Assembly: GCA_029204225.1 (NCBI GenBank)
Contig: CM055101.1
Location: 37,665,374 to 37,729,373 of the forward strand
Direction: 5' to 3'
DNA from: Diphasiastrum complanatum
Taxonomy: Eukaryota > Streptophyta > Lycopodiopsida > Lycopodiales > Lycopodiaceae
DNA: 64,000 nt
In this document: positions 1-12,225 of the stretch, piece by piece
Position numbering within the stretch: position 1 is the stretch's first letter
Layout: every line of letters starts with the position of its first letter
Notes under the pieces: generated by a model
The model's input: only the letters and a program-made list of their open reading frames with translations
The model's database searches: none
What the model was told of the DNA's origin: nothing
Position numbers and translations under genes: made by a program

Positions 1-3000
1 TGGTGTTGATCTCCTCAGAGTTTACCTAGACAATTGCCAATTACAGACTTGCCACGAATGTTAGACAAATTGAAAATGGTGCAATTGTCAACTTTCAAGT
101 TGCAAGGTTCAACACTTAAATTCAAATATAAATGATTATTGCCGTGGGATTTTTGGCCTCCTCCATCTTTTGTAGAAGATGTAGTTTGGAATGCATGGGC
201 AGCGTTTGTGTATGAGGGAGTAGATGGTCCAGTTCTTCTCACAAGTTGTTGCGGTGTAGTTGTGCTTGTGTGAGAAATCTAAGTGCAATGCACTTATCCT
301 TGGGGTGCAACCTCCATACTGCCACCAAGACAATAGCTTCATATGGCCCTCTCTATGCTATGTCATGACCCTTTGAAATTCATAAAAAGTTTCCATAGAA
401 GAAGAAGCTATTGTCTCAGATGCGTTGGTTCACAACAAAAGGTGCTTGATTGCTACCAAGGGTATGCCTGGCCTTTCTTTTGTACGTTCCTCTAGCTACT
501 TTACTTGCATGATCCACATGACGAGGTTTGTTCCTTGCATGTCAGTTGTGTCATTGGACCTGACCATTTATTTGCAACTTTGACTTGGTTAAGTGTTTAG
601 TCTCAATTGCTGTGTTGACAACATCACCAACTATATAACTTGACCAGGAGGGACCGTAAAATATGCATTTTCTAAAGACCTATGCAGAGCTCTGATCCAA
701 TTAGTCTTGATCTTGACTTGAGTTAGCGGCTCATTCCTTACCGGCTTTGCCTAGGTCCAGACTTCTAGACACCTTGGGGCTTTAGGTTGCCATCATCCCA
801 GATGTATGTCATGATAATCAAATATGCACCCATCACAGTCGTTCTCGGGATGATAAACCCATCCAAGATGGGATCTCAGGATCAACTGGCTCACGCGTCA
901 GCTGGTTCATATCACTAACAAATATGATGGGATTTTGATTCTGCAGCCAGTGCTACCTTGTCTGTGCGTTTTCTTTTAGAGTTAAAGCTTAAATAGTGAA
1001 GCTGCTTGTTTTTGTTGTTAAACTATGCCACTATGGGTTACTGTTTGAGGTGCCCAAGTAGCTAGCTCTTTAACATGCAGTTCGGAACCTTTGATGTAGT
1101 TGGTGTTGTTATTTTGCTGTTTTAAAGAAATTTGAGTGTTTCATATCATATCATAGTACTTTTACTGCCTTGGAAAAATGTTCACAACTTTTCATTCTCA
1201 ACTGGAATTTTCCATCAAATAATCCCTGTCTCATTCATAATATTTGTCTGTTGTTTTACTTGTGTACAGGTCGAATCTATGAGATAGGTTCAACAGGTCT
1301 AAGTAGTTTAACTGGACACAATCATCGTCGAACTCACTGCTTGAATTATTTCTCATCCATCTTTGGTAGGATGCCACTTGTTGCTAGCAACGTCAAAGTT
1401 GTTACTGCTCATCGTGAATGGTTCTGGTAAAGGATTATTCTTTGGGGGTTAGAAGCTGGTTGAAATGAGTTTAGACTTGGTTGATGTTTTGGTGCTTCTG
1501 GGGTTTGCCCATCAGAATTGATAAGACAGTGATTTATGCAGTAGGCACTTCCTAGTTTGTACCACTGCATTCAGCTTGTTTTTTATACGTGCTGTTGGTT
1601 CAAGGACACTAAAGAGGAGCTGACGATTCAGTCATGCCTCTTGAAACTATAGAGTTTCATCCTTTTGGTCCTATTGGTTCTCACCAAGAATACATGCATT
1701 CGAGTCATTTATCTGATCCAATTAAAAGATTACATCTCACGACAGAAAGTATTCCTTTTTTAAGATGAGATGGGAGGCTACACATTAGCTAATTACTACT
1801 TGTTTCTAAGTGAGAATGTCATGGTTTGATATGCCTTTGAACAAGGCATGCAATACTGGTCGCATTGCAAGATGTTTACACTTGTCAGAATCTGATTTGT
1901 TGTGGTTCGAAAGGGCAAACAGCACTATATTGCCGATCATGTGTCAACGATCTAATCAGCACCAGTTAATATTAAAGTGGATGATGAACTACTAGATGCC
2001 ACATTATTTTATTAGTGGTAGTTTTTTTATATGTTTAGAATTATCAGTTACCAGGGAGATCGTTTTAGATGTAAACTTACGATTTCAATCAGCATTCAGA
2101 ACACATCATGATGCAATCATAAGCTATTTTCAATTCTTGAAGACCAAAGTCATTACCCATTATTAGAATGTTACTCCCTCGACATGTAGTTCAAGTGAGA
2201 TTATTATCTTTTGAACTTATGGCCTTGATGTGGGACACTGCGGACTCTTGATGCTTCTCTTGCTTTATTTGAGGTTTTTCATGGTTACAAGTACTTTTCT
2301 CTCATAAGCTCTTCCGCTATAGTGTTGATACGTTTTTGTGTCATATTATTAGACATTTGTCCAGATTATGGCCAACTGATTTGTGCAGATTGTTTCCATC
2401 TTAAGTGGTGCACTTTACCCTTCTAATATGTTTTTTCAGTTCAATTTTGTGCAAGATGAAATAATAGATTTAATTCTCAAAGTAAATAGCCACTTCATTT
2501 AAGTGACTTTGCTCGAGTACTAGCCATCCTCATGATTGAGTTTGTCTTCACCTAAGAAAAAGAGAGAAAGTCTGCATGCTGGTCTTTGCACAAATGTACG
2601 AAAACTCATGTGGAAGCATGTTGTGCATGTGATGCACTCTTGGGCACTTTGATGTAGGAATATTGTTGCATTTGGTCCATCCTCATGAACGATGAAGTTT
2701 GAGACTTTGTGGGTGGACTGTATGGTTGAAGATTGCTCGTCATCGTTGTTATGTGGAGTTAGTATTCTAGACTTAACATTCATAAATAATCTAAAGGTGT
2801 GAAGAATATTTTTTCCAATCTTGTATGAATGTTGAAATACTCAATCACCAAAATTTTAAATGTTGCCTTAGGTTATTACAAACTTAATTTTCTATATTTA
2901 AAAATAGTAGAAGATACTCAATAAAAGAAATGCTTTAATGTAAAACAAAATCACAACCATGAATCAACCAAAACAATTTGAAAATTTAGCAATGAATCAT

Positions 3001-3130
3001 TTATTTAGCCCATTTTTCTACATTGTCCTCAAACGTTAGCTCATTTTCTATATCTACATAGTGCATATAGTCTGAAAATACTACCTTTTCCATCTAACAA
3101 TACATTGTTTCATAATCTTTGAATGCCAAA
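1..3130. other. Left flank, no gene recognised
   Basis: AT-rich sequence with only short open frames (under 90 codons) on either strand. The longest, at 1170-1430 (+) and 2520-2783 (-), show no motif I recognise. The first could be an exon, because a TGTACAG acceptor-like site lies just before position 1269, but no partner exon is visible. I call no gene here. Confidence 0.6.
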
Positions 3131-3131
3131 T

Positions 3132-3192
3132 GGATACTAGGGTAAGTGGTAGAGCCCTTGACTTTCAAACATGTGGTCATGGGGGATATCCC
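3132..3192 (+). repeat. Possible tRNA-derived SINE head (weak)
   Basis: The stretch TAGGGTAAGTGG at 3138 resembles a pol III A box (TRGCNNAGTGG). GGGGGATATCC at 3181 sits at about B-box distance but matches the consensus poorly. The intervening sequence could form an anticodon-like arm. No target duplication or A-rich tail was located. Chance similarity is quite possible. Confidence 0.2.
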
Positions 3193-3854
3193 ATTTCCTC
3201 CATTGACATAGAAGGCATGATCTCCCAACAAAAGTAAACTCCCAAGAGAAAATAAACAATTATGCTAACAACATATTTGCAACAATGATAGAATTGGTTA
3301 GCATAAATATGATTGAATTAGCAATTGTCACTCAATTTTCAAGTTAAAATTGTCCAAAGGAGCTTTTAACCCAAACCTTTGGACAATTTTGATTTTACAA
3401 TCATCAATAATGAGAAACAATTTCTCAAACCTATTCGGTATTTGTAATTTGATCAGTGTAACAAAAACCTTATGTCCCTTACAAGACATGGAAATATATC
3501 ATTTTTTTTGCAAGTAGTTTTTGTTTATCATATTAGCCTCTACAAAGGTAATAACCAAATAAAAAAATTGGTAGTAGATATATCTAAATATTTCATAAGC
3601 TACTATTCATGGTTTTGAAGTTGCCCTTGATACAAATTTTCTCATCTAGTAATATGCTCATAGCCTGATTTCTATTGACCAATAAAAAGAACTATAACAA
3701 CTTAGAAACACGCAAAAACACATTATTTCCCTTTCAAACAAAACTATGTTAAAGCTTTTCCATTGCCATCAACACATGTTTGGAGTTGTAAAACTTCAAA
3801 AAACTTGGAATTATATAAATGCTTCAAGTTTTTTTTTTTTGTTCATTGTTCTAT

Positions 3855-4023
3855 GTTGAAGCAGTACCTGAGTGGGCGGCAGATATTGTTGAGTACCTGA
3901 TGCTAGGACAACCGAATGACTCTTTGACAAAAGTACAGAAAAGACAATTGATTCATAAGGCTCAACCTTATCAATTGATTGCAGGGCAATTGTATCGTCG
4001 TGGATACTTTTTAAAATTTGAAT
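3855..4023 (+). pseudogene. Ty3/gypsy polyprotein fragment (RNase H-integrase linker)
   Basis: An open frame reads VPEWAADIVEYLMLGQ, later LTKVQKRQLIHKAQPYQLI, then GQLYRRG. This is the typical linker of Ty3/gypsy polyproteins between RNase H and the HHCC zinc domain of integrase (W-A-x-x-I-x-x-Y-L, K-x-x-K-R-x-L, L-Y-R-R-G). It ends at a stop just after LYRRGYFLKFE, so the zinc finger and catalytic core are lost, and no reverse transcriptase precedes it. About 60 bases downstream, TATAAAAAGAG and AATAAAG resemble an LTR promoter and polyadenylation region. It is a dead fragment. Confidence 0.8.
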
Positions 4024-4638
4024 AAAAAGAGAGGCAAGATTGGACCAATAGTATTTAAAGGCCAGGGTCCTCCTCTCTACTATAAAAAGAGACCAACTTG
4101 AGTTGCTCCTCATGTTCATTTCCTCATTTCAATAAAGCAGATTGGTTCTCTTTAGAAATGGATTGATGAATGTCCTTGCTCTTCCTCTCTTTTCCTCCAT
4201 TTCTCATGCTTTCTTTGGATTTTGCTAATTGTTGGATCTGATCATTATTGGGATTGCTATTTCTTATGCTTTTTATCATTGTTGAGAAAGGGAGAGAGAG
4301 AAGAGTAAGTTTCTATCATTGTTGTGGATTTAGGGTTAATGGATGTAGTGTTAATGCTTAATATTAATGGATGTTAGTGTTAGATCCTCCATTCATGTTG
4401 AAATCTGAACTATACTATCGCTCTCATGGGAACGAACCTCCGCGTGACAACTAACTCCGTCTCTTTGATACTAGATTGACTAGATCTTGGATTCAGGTTA
4501 GGCAAGGAAAGAAACCCACTACAGCAGAAACACTTTACTTTTTCAACAGTCTATAGAAATACACTAAGTGTCACACAGCTCGTATTTTTTGCACTTTTCA
4601 AAAAATGCAACACTTCCACAAATTGAAAGAAGAACACC

Positions 4639-4689
4639 AAGTGTCGCATATCTCGCATTTGTCGCATTTTTCCAAAAACTGCGACACTT
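4639..4689. repeat. Small inverted repeat AAGTGTCGCA/TGCGACACTT
   Basis: Perfect 10-bp arms at 4639-4648 and 4680-4689 surround a loop that repeats the word TCGCAT. A degenerate copy lies 80 bp upstream (AAGTGTCACACAGCTCGTA). This may be a terminal or subterminal part of a small DNA transposon; its ends were not found. Confidence 0.4.
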
Positions 4690-4879
4690 GCCTATGGTTT
4701 CTTCCGTTTAATTATTTCGAAGAAGTCAACTTATGGCACCTTTGGCTTTTTCACAAAATCTCGAAGTAAGAGAGTGCCCTTGTGTTTCTTAGCACCAATA
4801 GATTTAAGTTGTGTTTATTTTAAAGGCTTGGATTAGAATCCTTGTCCCAATGAAGTGGCCAATGAGAGTAAAGGAGGCT

Positions 4880-5257
<378 letters not shown>

Positions 5258-5274
5258 TGGCGCCAATGCCGGGG
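5258..5274 (+). promoter_or_regulatory. Retrotransposon primer-binding site (Ty3/gypsy type)
   Basis: TGGCGCCAATGCCGGGG follows the LTR-like end by one base. Plant Athila/Tat-type Ty3 elements carry near-identical primer sites (TGGCGCC, a short spacer, then GCCGGGG) complementary to a tRNA 3' end. It sets the element's orientation as + strand. Confidence 0.75.
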
Positions 5275-5544
5275 TAGAATAGTGTGAGTAGTGTTAGTTT
5301 TTGTCATTTTTCGTGATTTTTTTGTTTTTGGAGGGGAAAAGAGAGCCAAAATCCCATCAGATTTTGATTTCTCAAAAACTAGCAAGAACTAACTTTGCAT
5401 GACTAGTAGCTCCAGGGTACTGTCCCAGACCTGCATAGAAGCCTGTGAAGGCTACTTCCCAATAGATTTTGAAAAAACAGAGAAAAACCCAAAAAATTTC
5501 AAAAATCCCTTGTAAAAATCAAAAAAAAAATTCAAAACTCAAAA

Positions 5545-6960
5545 CTAACCTTTGCAGAGCATCCTGAAGTTCCATCTCACTGAGACAAGGACACAGAGAA
5601 GTCTGCGAGAGTTAGATCCCAAAAAAAGTGCCCCTGTGAAGGTTCCCAAGAGCAAAAAAATGGCCTAGAACCTTCTCAAACAACAAATTTTTGAGTTTCC
5701 TTGGGAAATAACCTTCGCAGAGCTCTCTGAAGTTCCCTCTCACTAAGACAAGGACACAGAGAAGTCTACGAGAGTTAGATCCCAAAAAAAGTGCCCCTGT
5801 GAAGGTTCCCAAGAGCAAAAAGTGGCCTAGAACCTTCTCAGACAACAAATTTTTGAGTTCTCTGGGAAGTAGCTCTCACAGCTTGGTAAGCAAGTGGATC
5901 TGACTCAGATACAAGCACATACCAGTCTGCGAAGATTAGTTCCCAGAAAATCTCAAAATTTGGCCAAAAAACCACAAAAAAATGCAGTTTTTTCAAGTTT
6001 TTTTGAGTTCCCTAGAGAAGTAGCTCTTGCAGCTTGGTGAGCAGCTAGATCTAACTGAGATACAAGTGCATACTAGTCTACAAGGGTTTGTTCCCAGAAA
6101 ATCTTAAAATTTTGCAAAAAAAACCCCAAAAAAATGTACTTTTTACAAGATTTGTTGAGTTTCCTTGGGAAGTAACTCTTGCAGCTTGGTGAGCAGGTGA
6201 ATCCAACTGAGATACAAGTGCATACTAGTCTGCAAGGGTTTGTTCCCACAAAATCTTAAAATTTTGAAAAAACACCACAAACAAATGCACTTTTTTCAAG
6301 ATTTTTTGAGTTTCCTTGAGAAGTAACTCTTGCAGCTTAATGAGCAGCTGAATCTGACTGAGATACAGGTGCATACCAGTCTGCAAGGGTTTGTTCCCAG
6401 AAAATCTTAAAATTTTGCAAAAAAACCATAAAAAATGCACTTTTTTCAAGATTTCTTGAATTTCCTTGGGAATTAGCTCTTGAAGATTGGTGAGCAGCTG
6501 AATCTAACTGAGATACAAGTGCATGCATACCAGTCTACAAGAGTTTGTTCTTAGAAAATCTTAAAATTTTGCAAAAAAACCACCAAAAAATGCACTTTTT
6601 TCAAGATTTTTTAAGTTTCCTTGGGAAGTAACTCTTGCAGCTTGGTGAGCAGCTGAATCTGACTGAGATACAAGTGCATACCAGTCTTACAGGGTTTTTT
6701 CCCAGAAAATCTTAAAATTTTGCAAAAAAACCACAGAAAATGCACTTTTTTCAAGCTTTTTTGAGTTTCCTTGGGAAGTAGTTCTTGCAGCTTAATGAGC
6801 AGCTGAATCTGACTGAGATACAAGGCATATCAGTCTACGAGAGTCTGTTCCCAGAAAATCCTAAAATTTTGCAAAAAGACCCCAAAAAAATGCACTTTTT
6901 CCATGCTTTTTTGAGATCTGCTGGAAAGTAACCTTCGAAAAGAGTTTTTTATATAGATCT
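5545..6960 (+). repeat. Tandem array, about nine copies of a 150-bp unit
   Basis: The phrase GAGTTTCCTTGGGAAGTA or a variant recurs at about 5693, 5855, 6005, 6157, 6308, 6458, 6613, 6763 and 6913, giving spacings of 150-162 bp. Each unit also has a block like CTTGCAGCTTGGTGAGCAG, a GAGATACAAGTGCATACCAG block and a TGCACTTTTTTCAAG block. The first two copies (5545-5850) are a distinct subtype with GAGACAAGGACACAGAGAAG. The array lies 3' of the primer-binding site, where leader repeats of LTR elements are found, and contains no credible ORF. Confidence 0.9.
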
Positions 6961-7231
6961 AACCAAGTCTGGCTACTGTGAAATTTTTGTGAAGATCCAA
7001 TGGTTAGATTTAGAAATATCTAAGAAAAAGTGCCAAAAAACTGAGTTTTTTCAAGATCCTGACAAATCTGCCCATCAAGAACTCTTGCAGAACTCACATT
7101 GTCTAGAAATGGTCCATATACAGCTACTGTAGGAAGGTTGAAGGTTAGATTCACTCAGATCTGAAGAAATCTCAACAAAAATAAATAAATAAATAAATAA
7201 AACCACAAAGAACCAAGAAAAGGGGCTAAAA

Positions 7232-9308
7232 TCACACTATTAGCCAACTGAAACTGAGTCGGGCCATCATCTCATGGTCTTCCTCTGACTGGAGGGCTAT
7301 GTTGGGATTGATCCTTATTGGATCCAAGCCACAATCCCAGAAACACTCTTGCTGCATTAGAAAGGCCATTGATCGACAATATTCAACACTTTCTTGCATG
7401 CACAGATCGGCACTAGTCTTGTATTTGTGTCCGAAATCCAATAGCTATAGTCTTAGGTTATCCAAGGAGATTTTGTCTAAAATTATTGGGATCACCGGCC
7501 AGTTTACCAATTCAACCTGTGGATTCTTTGTAGGCCATGGAGTTTTTCATTTGAGCGGCATGTAGAAAGGATCAATTCGTTTCCACACCGGTGCCCTCAG
7601 ATACTCTTGCAGCCGCCTGCTATCTTTTAGAACTTTGCTCTGCCATTCAGGTTGCGGTTGTAGTGCCGCAATGATCTTAGCCCTTGTGGAGTATTGGTTT
7701 TGATCAATCTCCTCTCTGCCTCTCCTCATGTTGGGAGGATATTTTCTTTCAAACTTTTTTGACTCCTTGGTATTGGCCATCTTACCCCTTGGCCTGGTAG
7801 GAGAAGCTGCCATACGTCGTTGTGGTGGCCTTGCCAGGTAGTTGTCCAAGACCTTAGTGCCCGTATCCTTTTCCTTAGCATGCTCGCTCGTAGATGGCTC
7901 AGTTGCGCCCGTGTCTTGCCCGGGCAAGAATCTTCTAGTTTCTGGTGGATTTGCCAAGAAGTCATCATCACCCCCGATGTCAGTGTTAATTTATGGAGGG
8001 TCAGGGATGGAGTGATCTGGAGAGAGAGGTGCAAGTTTGACAAGTTTAGGAGGGGGTGGGTTTAACAAATTGTACGCCGCGCCGGGGGAGTGAAGCTGTT
8101 GTAGGAACTCGTCCCATCGGGCTTTGTACGTGTCAGGTAGACCTTTAGATGGGCCCAATAATCTGCTAGGAGGTGGTGGAGAGAAGGAAGGTGAAGAAAC
8201 AAGGTAAGTGAGAATAAATGTTTCAGAAAATTAATAAGAAGAGGAATTAAAAGTCTGAGGGAGAAGGGGGAAAGCTCCAGAAGCAACTTCGGCTCTCTGG
8301 CTACCCGATCCCGAGCTACCATCTGATGGTCAGGTTTGCCCGTCCTTATTGTCTGCTCCATCATCGCCATCATCATCTTGTGGTTTCTTTGTAGAAACAC
8401 TTGCTTGGGCCTTGCACGTCGTGTCCCATAATTGGTTCACCTTGTCCAAGACTTGCTGCAGGGCCTTTTTTGTTTCTTCAAGCTGCTTCTGGGACTCAAG
8501 GATGATCTTTTCCTGCTTGCCACAATATTCTTGAAACTATATGTCCTCGGGTTTAACCAGAGGGGCACCAACTGTCATTGCACCCTGACAATCCATCTCG
8601 TCCTTGGTCGATCTAGGCCATCTGGTGCTTCAGTTATTGCTGGATCTCTTCCAGTGTGATCTTCTGCCCGGCCATCACGGATCTTATTTTATCTGTCTAT
8701 TTTTCTTTTTCTTTGGCCAACTTCTGCTGTTGCACGATCTCTTGGCCCTGGTACTAGATCTTACTCTCGAGCACTTGGTGCTGGCTTATCAATTAATGCA
8801 TGTGGTAGCTTGCTTCAGATAGGTCGATCATCGAGTGCTTAGCTACTTCAGAGATCTTCTTAGAGTTAGTGATGGTTGGGTACTAATCAAGGGTGTAGGA
8901 TGGTGAGGCTAATCCAAAAAATAAATGTTGTGGAGGAAATGAAGGTGGAAGTGGAGGGAGTGGAGAAACAATATTAGTAGAAATGGTGGTGGTGGTAGTG
9001 GTGGTGGTTAGCGGAGGGGTCAGACTTCCTTCTGACTGATCCGCTTTCTCAGTTTCATCATCGTTGATCTCCATCAGGTCCGCAACATCAAAATATTGTG
9101 ATGTGTCCAAAGTATGGACTTGTTGGGCATGTAGTTGTGGGTCTTGTGACTGTTGAGCCACTCCCGTGTCTTGGGAAATGCTACTCCCCACTCCTCCCCT
9201 CCCCCCCAAAGAACGTGCCTTTGGTGAAGTTGGCGGCGTTGGCAAGGTAATCAACATGGGTGGGATTGTGACTTGGTTTGGTGGCACAACTGATGTGGAT
9301 GTGCTCAT
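7232..9308 (-). pseudogene. Decayed antisense coiled-coil ORF of a retroelement
   Basis: Read on the minus strand, about 2.07 kb translates coherently across several frames. It starts at 9308 with MSTSTSVVPPNQ and runs through a Pro/Thr-rich part with an acidic patch (MEINDDETEKADQSEG) and a Gln/Lys/Glu-rich coiled coil (9308 to about 8400; for example KQEKIILESQKQLEETKKAL). An Asp-rich stretch follows, then a basic C-terminal region (7957-7232; MANPPETRRFLPGQDTG, later YPPNMRRGREEIDQNQYS). At least six in-frame stops and two or more frameshifts break it. Many stops sit where CAG or CAA would fit. It is not gag or pol as I know them. Extra antisense ORFs are known from some Tat-lineage Ty3 elements, and the position beside a + strand primer site and leader array would fit. 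Family assignment is inference. Confidence 0.55.
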
Positions 9309-9960
9309 GTCTGGTGGATTTTTATTTTTTGGTTAATTTGAACTACGTTACGTAGATTTCAAATCTGTGCATTTTGATTGGGCCTGGTGATGGTCGAAAC
9401 TAAAGAAAAAAAATAAAAGTATCTTTACAAAGGGTCTTTTTGATATTGAGAACTCCTCTAATGTCATGTGAGATTTGAGTCTGTCCAAATGGTTGGTCCA
9501 CGACCTCCCAGCTTCACACCTTTGATCTATTTCAAAACCTAGACTCCTCATGAGGTTTGAATAGGATCAAAACCTTCTCTTAAAAATTTTAGAGTCTATT
9601 ATTGCATTGACTATTCAAGAGTACTTTCTGCTCAGTTAAGAAAGAAGGTAGATGACACTAGCAACAAGTCAATTCCTCTAATCATAGAGCATACAAGCTC
9701 TACAATTAAGTCACACAAAAAATTTATTCAAAGTAGAGTTGTTGAAGACCAATTCTATAATCTGACGGAAAATAATCTAGCCAACATCCCTTGGGATATC
9801 ACTTCAGACTCAAGAATCAAAATTCTAATTCAGACAAAGACTCATTTCAGCCACAACAAGTCAATTAGCCTTAGTAGGTCAAAATCATCCCAAGATCATC
9901 GACTCAACCTAGACATCCACCATCAAGATTTATGGATGACGCTTCTTGTTATTTTATATA
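9309..9960. other. Intergenic, no gene seen
   Basis: AT-rich sequence between the antisense ORF relic and the copia relic. It has a near-palindrome CTACGT-T-ACGTAG at about 9345. Part of it (9640-9960) may be the decayed 5' side of the copia relic, since short copia-like phrases surface between stops. Confidence 0.5.
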
Positions 9961-9964
9961 GAAA

Positions 9965-10866
9965 TCCAATATTGTACTAGAAGCTATGTCACATTTTGAT
10001 GCTGATCAATGGAAGGCTGTCATGGACAAAAAATGTGACTCTCTCATAATGAACAATACATGGACAATCATGGAGCTACCTGAGGATCGAAATATGATTC
10101 CATGCAAATGGATATTAATAGATTCCAAATCTTGACTATTTAGAAACCTTCAGCCTAGTAGTCAAGCATATTTCCATGTGACTCTTACTGTCATTTGCAG
10201 CTACAATCAACCTTGAACTCCATCAAATGGATGCTCAAACAACAATTCTAAATGGAACCATTAATCTGTCACAATCTAAAGGATATGAGATCGAAGTCCA
10301 GAAACACCTTGTATGTAAGTTGCACAAGGATATCTATTGACTAAAGCAATGCCCAAGAGCCTAGTTCCAAAAGATCAACCATTTTGTCATTCAAAATGGT
10401 TTTATTCCTAGCTCGACATATTTGAATGTTTACTTCACACATGTTTCTACCGTTCTTCATTATCATCACCTTATATGCAAATAATACACTAATTTTCAAT
10501 AAACTAAAATATTTGGACGTGATCAAGGACATGCTATCACATGAGTACAAGATGACAAATTTGTGTCTAGCCCACTATTGTCTTGGAATTCATAGTCACA
10601 CGGATCGACCTAGCAAACTGATTTACATCAGTTAACAAAGCTATCTAAAGAATGTGTTGGATAAATATATGGCATGTCAGATTGTAAACCATGAGCTACT
10701 TCTCATTATATCCAGATTTGAAAGTACTAAGAGAATAATGTCCACAAAGTAAGGCCAAAAATCATGCTATGAAGCAGTATTCTTTTCATTCCATCATTGG
10801 CTCATTAATGTATGCTATGCTTTGCAGTTGTCTTGATCTAGCATATTCTATTAGCACATTGAGCAA
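9965..10866 (+). pseudogene. Ty1/copia reverse transcriptase relic
   Basis: Translated across frames and stops, the region gives AMSHFDADQWKAVMDKK, then NNTWTIMELPEDRNMIPCKW at the start of the copia RT domain. A late block reads MKQYSFHSIIGSLMYAMLC followed by DLAYSISTLSK, the conserved copia segment after the RT active site (YRSxVGSLMYAMxxTRPDLAYAxSxxSR). The YVDD region and much between are unrecognisable or frameshifted. It has no LTR nearby, and it is cut off at about 10866 by unrelated sequence. Confidence 0.8.
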
Positions 10867-11041
10867 GGGCATTGGCAGTGGTCATGCAGTCCCATCTCGA
10901 CCGAAGCCATCCAATCTCATCTCGATCGATGACCTTCCATTCAATCTCGACCGACACACACCCAACACATCTCAACTGAGCCAAAGCCACCCTTATCCCT
11001 GTCTCAAATCTCAACCGACGTATTTTTTCTAGTTTTTCACC

Positions 11042-12225
11042 ATGTCTTCCCACCAGAGTTCCAGTTTTGACGACCCGAATGCAAATAAGATTGACATCCA
11101 AATGTGCAACCTGGATATTGCCGAGATGCAGACTTGGTACCAGCAAGCCCAACTCTTTTTCCAGCAATTGAGTTCCAAGTCTTTGTCCTAACTGGGTATC
11201 AAAGCCCGTACTTGCTGCACATGGCATATGCCAATTATAATACTACTGCAAGATCGTGCCAATTCATAGTTCCCCCTGTCGGGAACTATGTCTATAATAT
11301 CTCTATTGCGGCGGCAGACTTGCATCCCTTCAGGTGTCCTCGTGGACCAAATGTTGTTACCAGGATGCTCCAAAAGATTGAGCATACAGCTTATTTCAAG
11401 TATATCGATCCCTCAGTGGAGAAATGGAAGAATAAAAATGGGTAACACATTGAGGCAATCAATGATCAACAACTAGCAGCGACATGTGCGTACTTGTCTA
11501 GGTACACACAACGACCGAGAACAAAGGTGTTGCGGGTACCAATGTCTCTATTCCACATGATGGCAGATTCACGACTGCATGCCCAAAACCTTTATGATTG
11601 GGCACAATTTGCTTCGAACTGCCTTCATAGTTGTGTAAAAAACAAGCACCAGCTTACAGTGTTGGGGTACTTGATGACGGATCTCACACTCCATCAGGTA
11701 AGCAATGGTGCCCAACTTCGACGACAACTACAAGAATCAGACAAAGTCTGGGACATCCCTATTGAGTCCAAAAAGTCCAAGCGTTCACGCTCATGGGCCA
11801 CTTCACCATCAAGGCTTCCACCCAAAAGGACAAACACCAATATTATTCCACTGATACACAAGCCACAAAGCTCTCAACCAGATCCAGAAGCAGCAACATC
11901 ATCGGCAGCTCAACAGGCCGACACCTCTAAGGCCCAGTTGTCAGACACAAGGCAACAACGCGTCCGCAGAAAGTTTCAGGCCAAGAGGAAATCACCAAAC
12001 GACACATAATCTCAAGAATCTGATTCTGATGATGGGAACTCATCCTCCCAAGTAGCCTCTCAACAACACTCATCACCCTTACACACCATCGACGAGGGTG
12101 ATGGAGGCAGCTACTTCTACAACAAAACTTTGAAATTTGTGTCCGGGCAGCATGGACGTATTCAATTGGTTTCTTCTTTCTGCCCGACACATGCTAATCT
12201 GCCCGATGTCAATACCTCAAGTTAA
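11042..12225 (+). pseudogene. Unrecognised broken ORF, about 390 codons
   Basis: An ATG at 11042 opens MSSHQSSSFDDPN and an acidic/Gln-rich helix (DIAEMQTWYQQAQLFFQQL). A frameshift near 11190 moves to the frame that runs to 12225 with only two stops (11443-11445 and 12007-12009). The middle is aromatic- and Cys-poor (QLAATCAYLSRYTQRPRT, later LYDWAQFASNCLHSC). The tail is low-complexity Ser/Pro/Gln with two basic clusters (SKKSKRSRS, RRKFQAKRKS), then an acidic ESDSDDGNSSSQ. The basic-acidic Ser-rich tail could be a nuclear or gag-like protein. No known domain is recognised; a transposable-element origin is inferred only from its surroundings. Confidence 0.5.

Noticed and set aside
5545-6960. 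Centromeric or independent satellite DNA
   Set aside because: The array has only about nine copies and lies just 3' of an LTR primer site, which fits a retroelement leader. No longer array is seen in the window.
5545-6960. CRISPR-like regular array
   Set aside because: Repeat units are 150 bp with no unique spacers, in a plant nuclear context with no cas genes.
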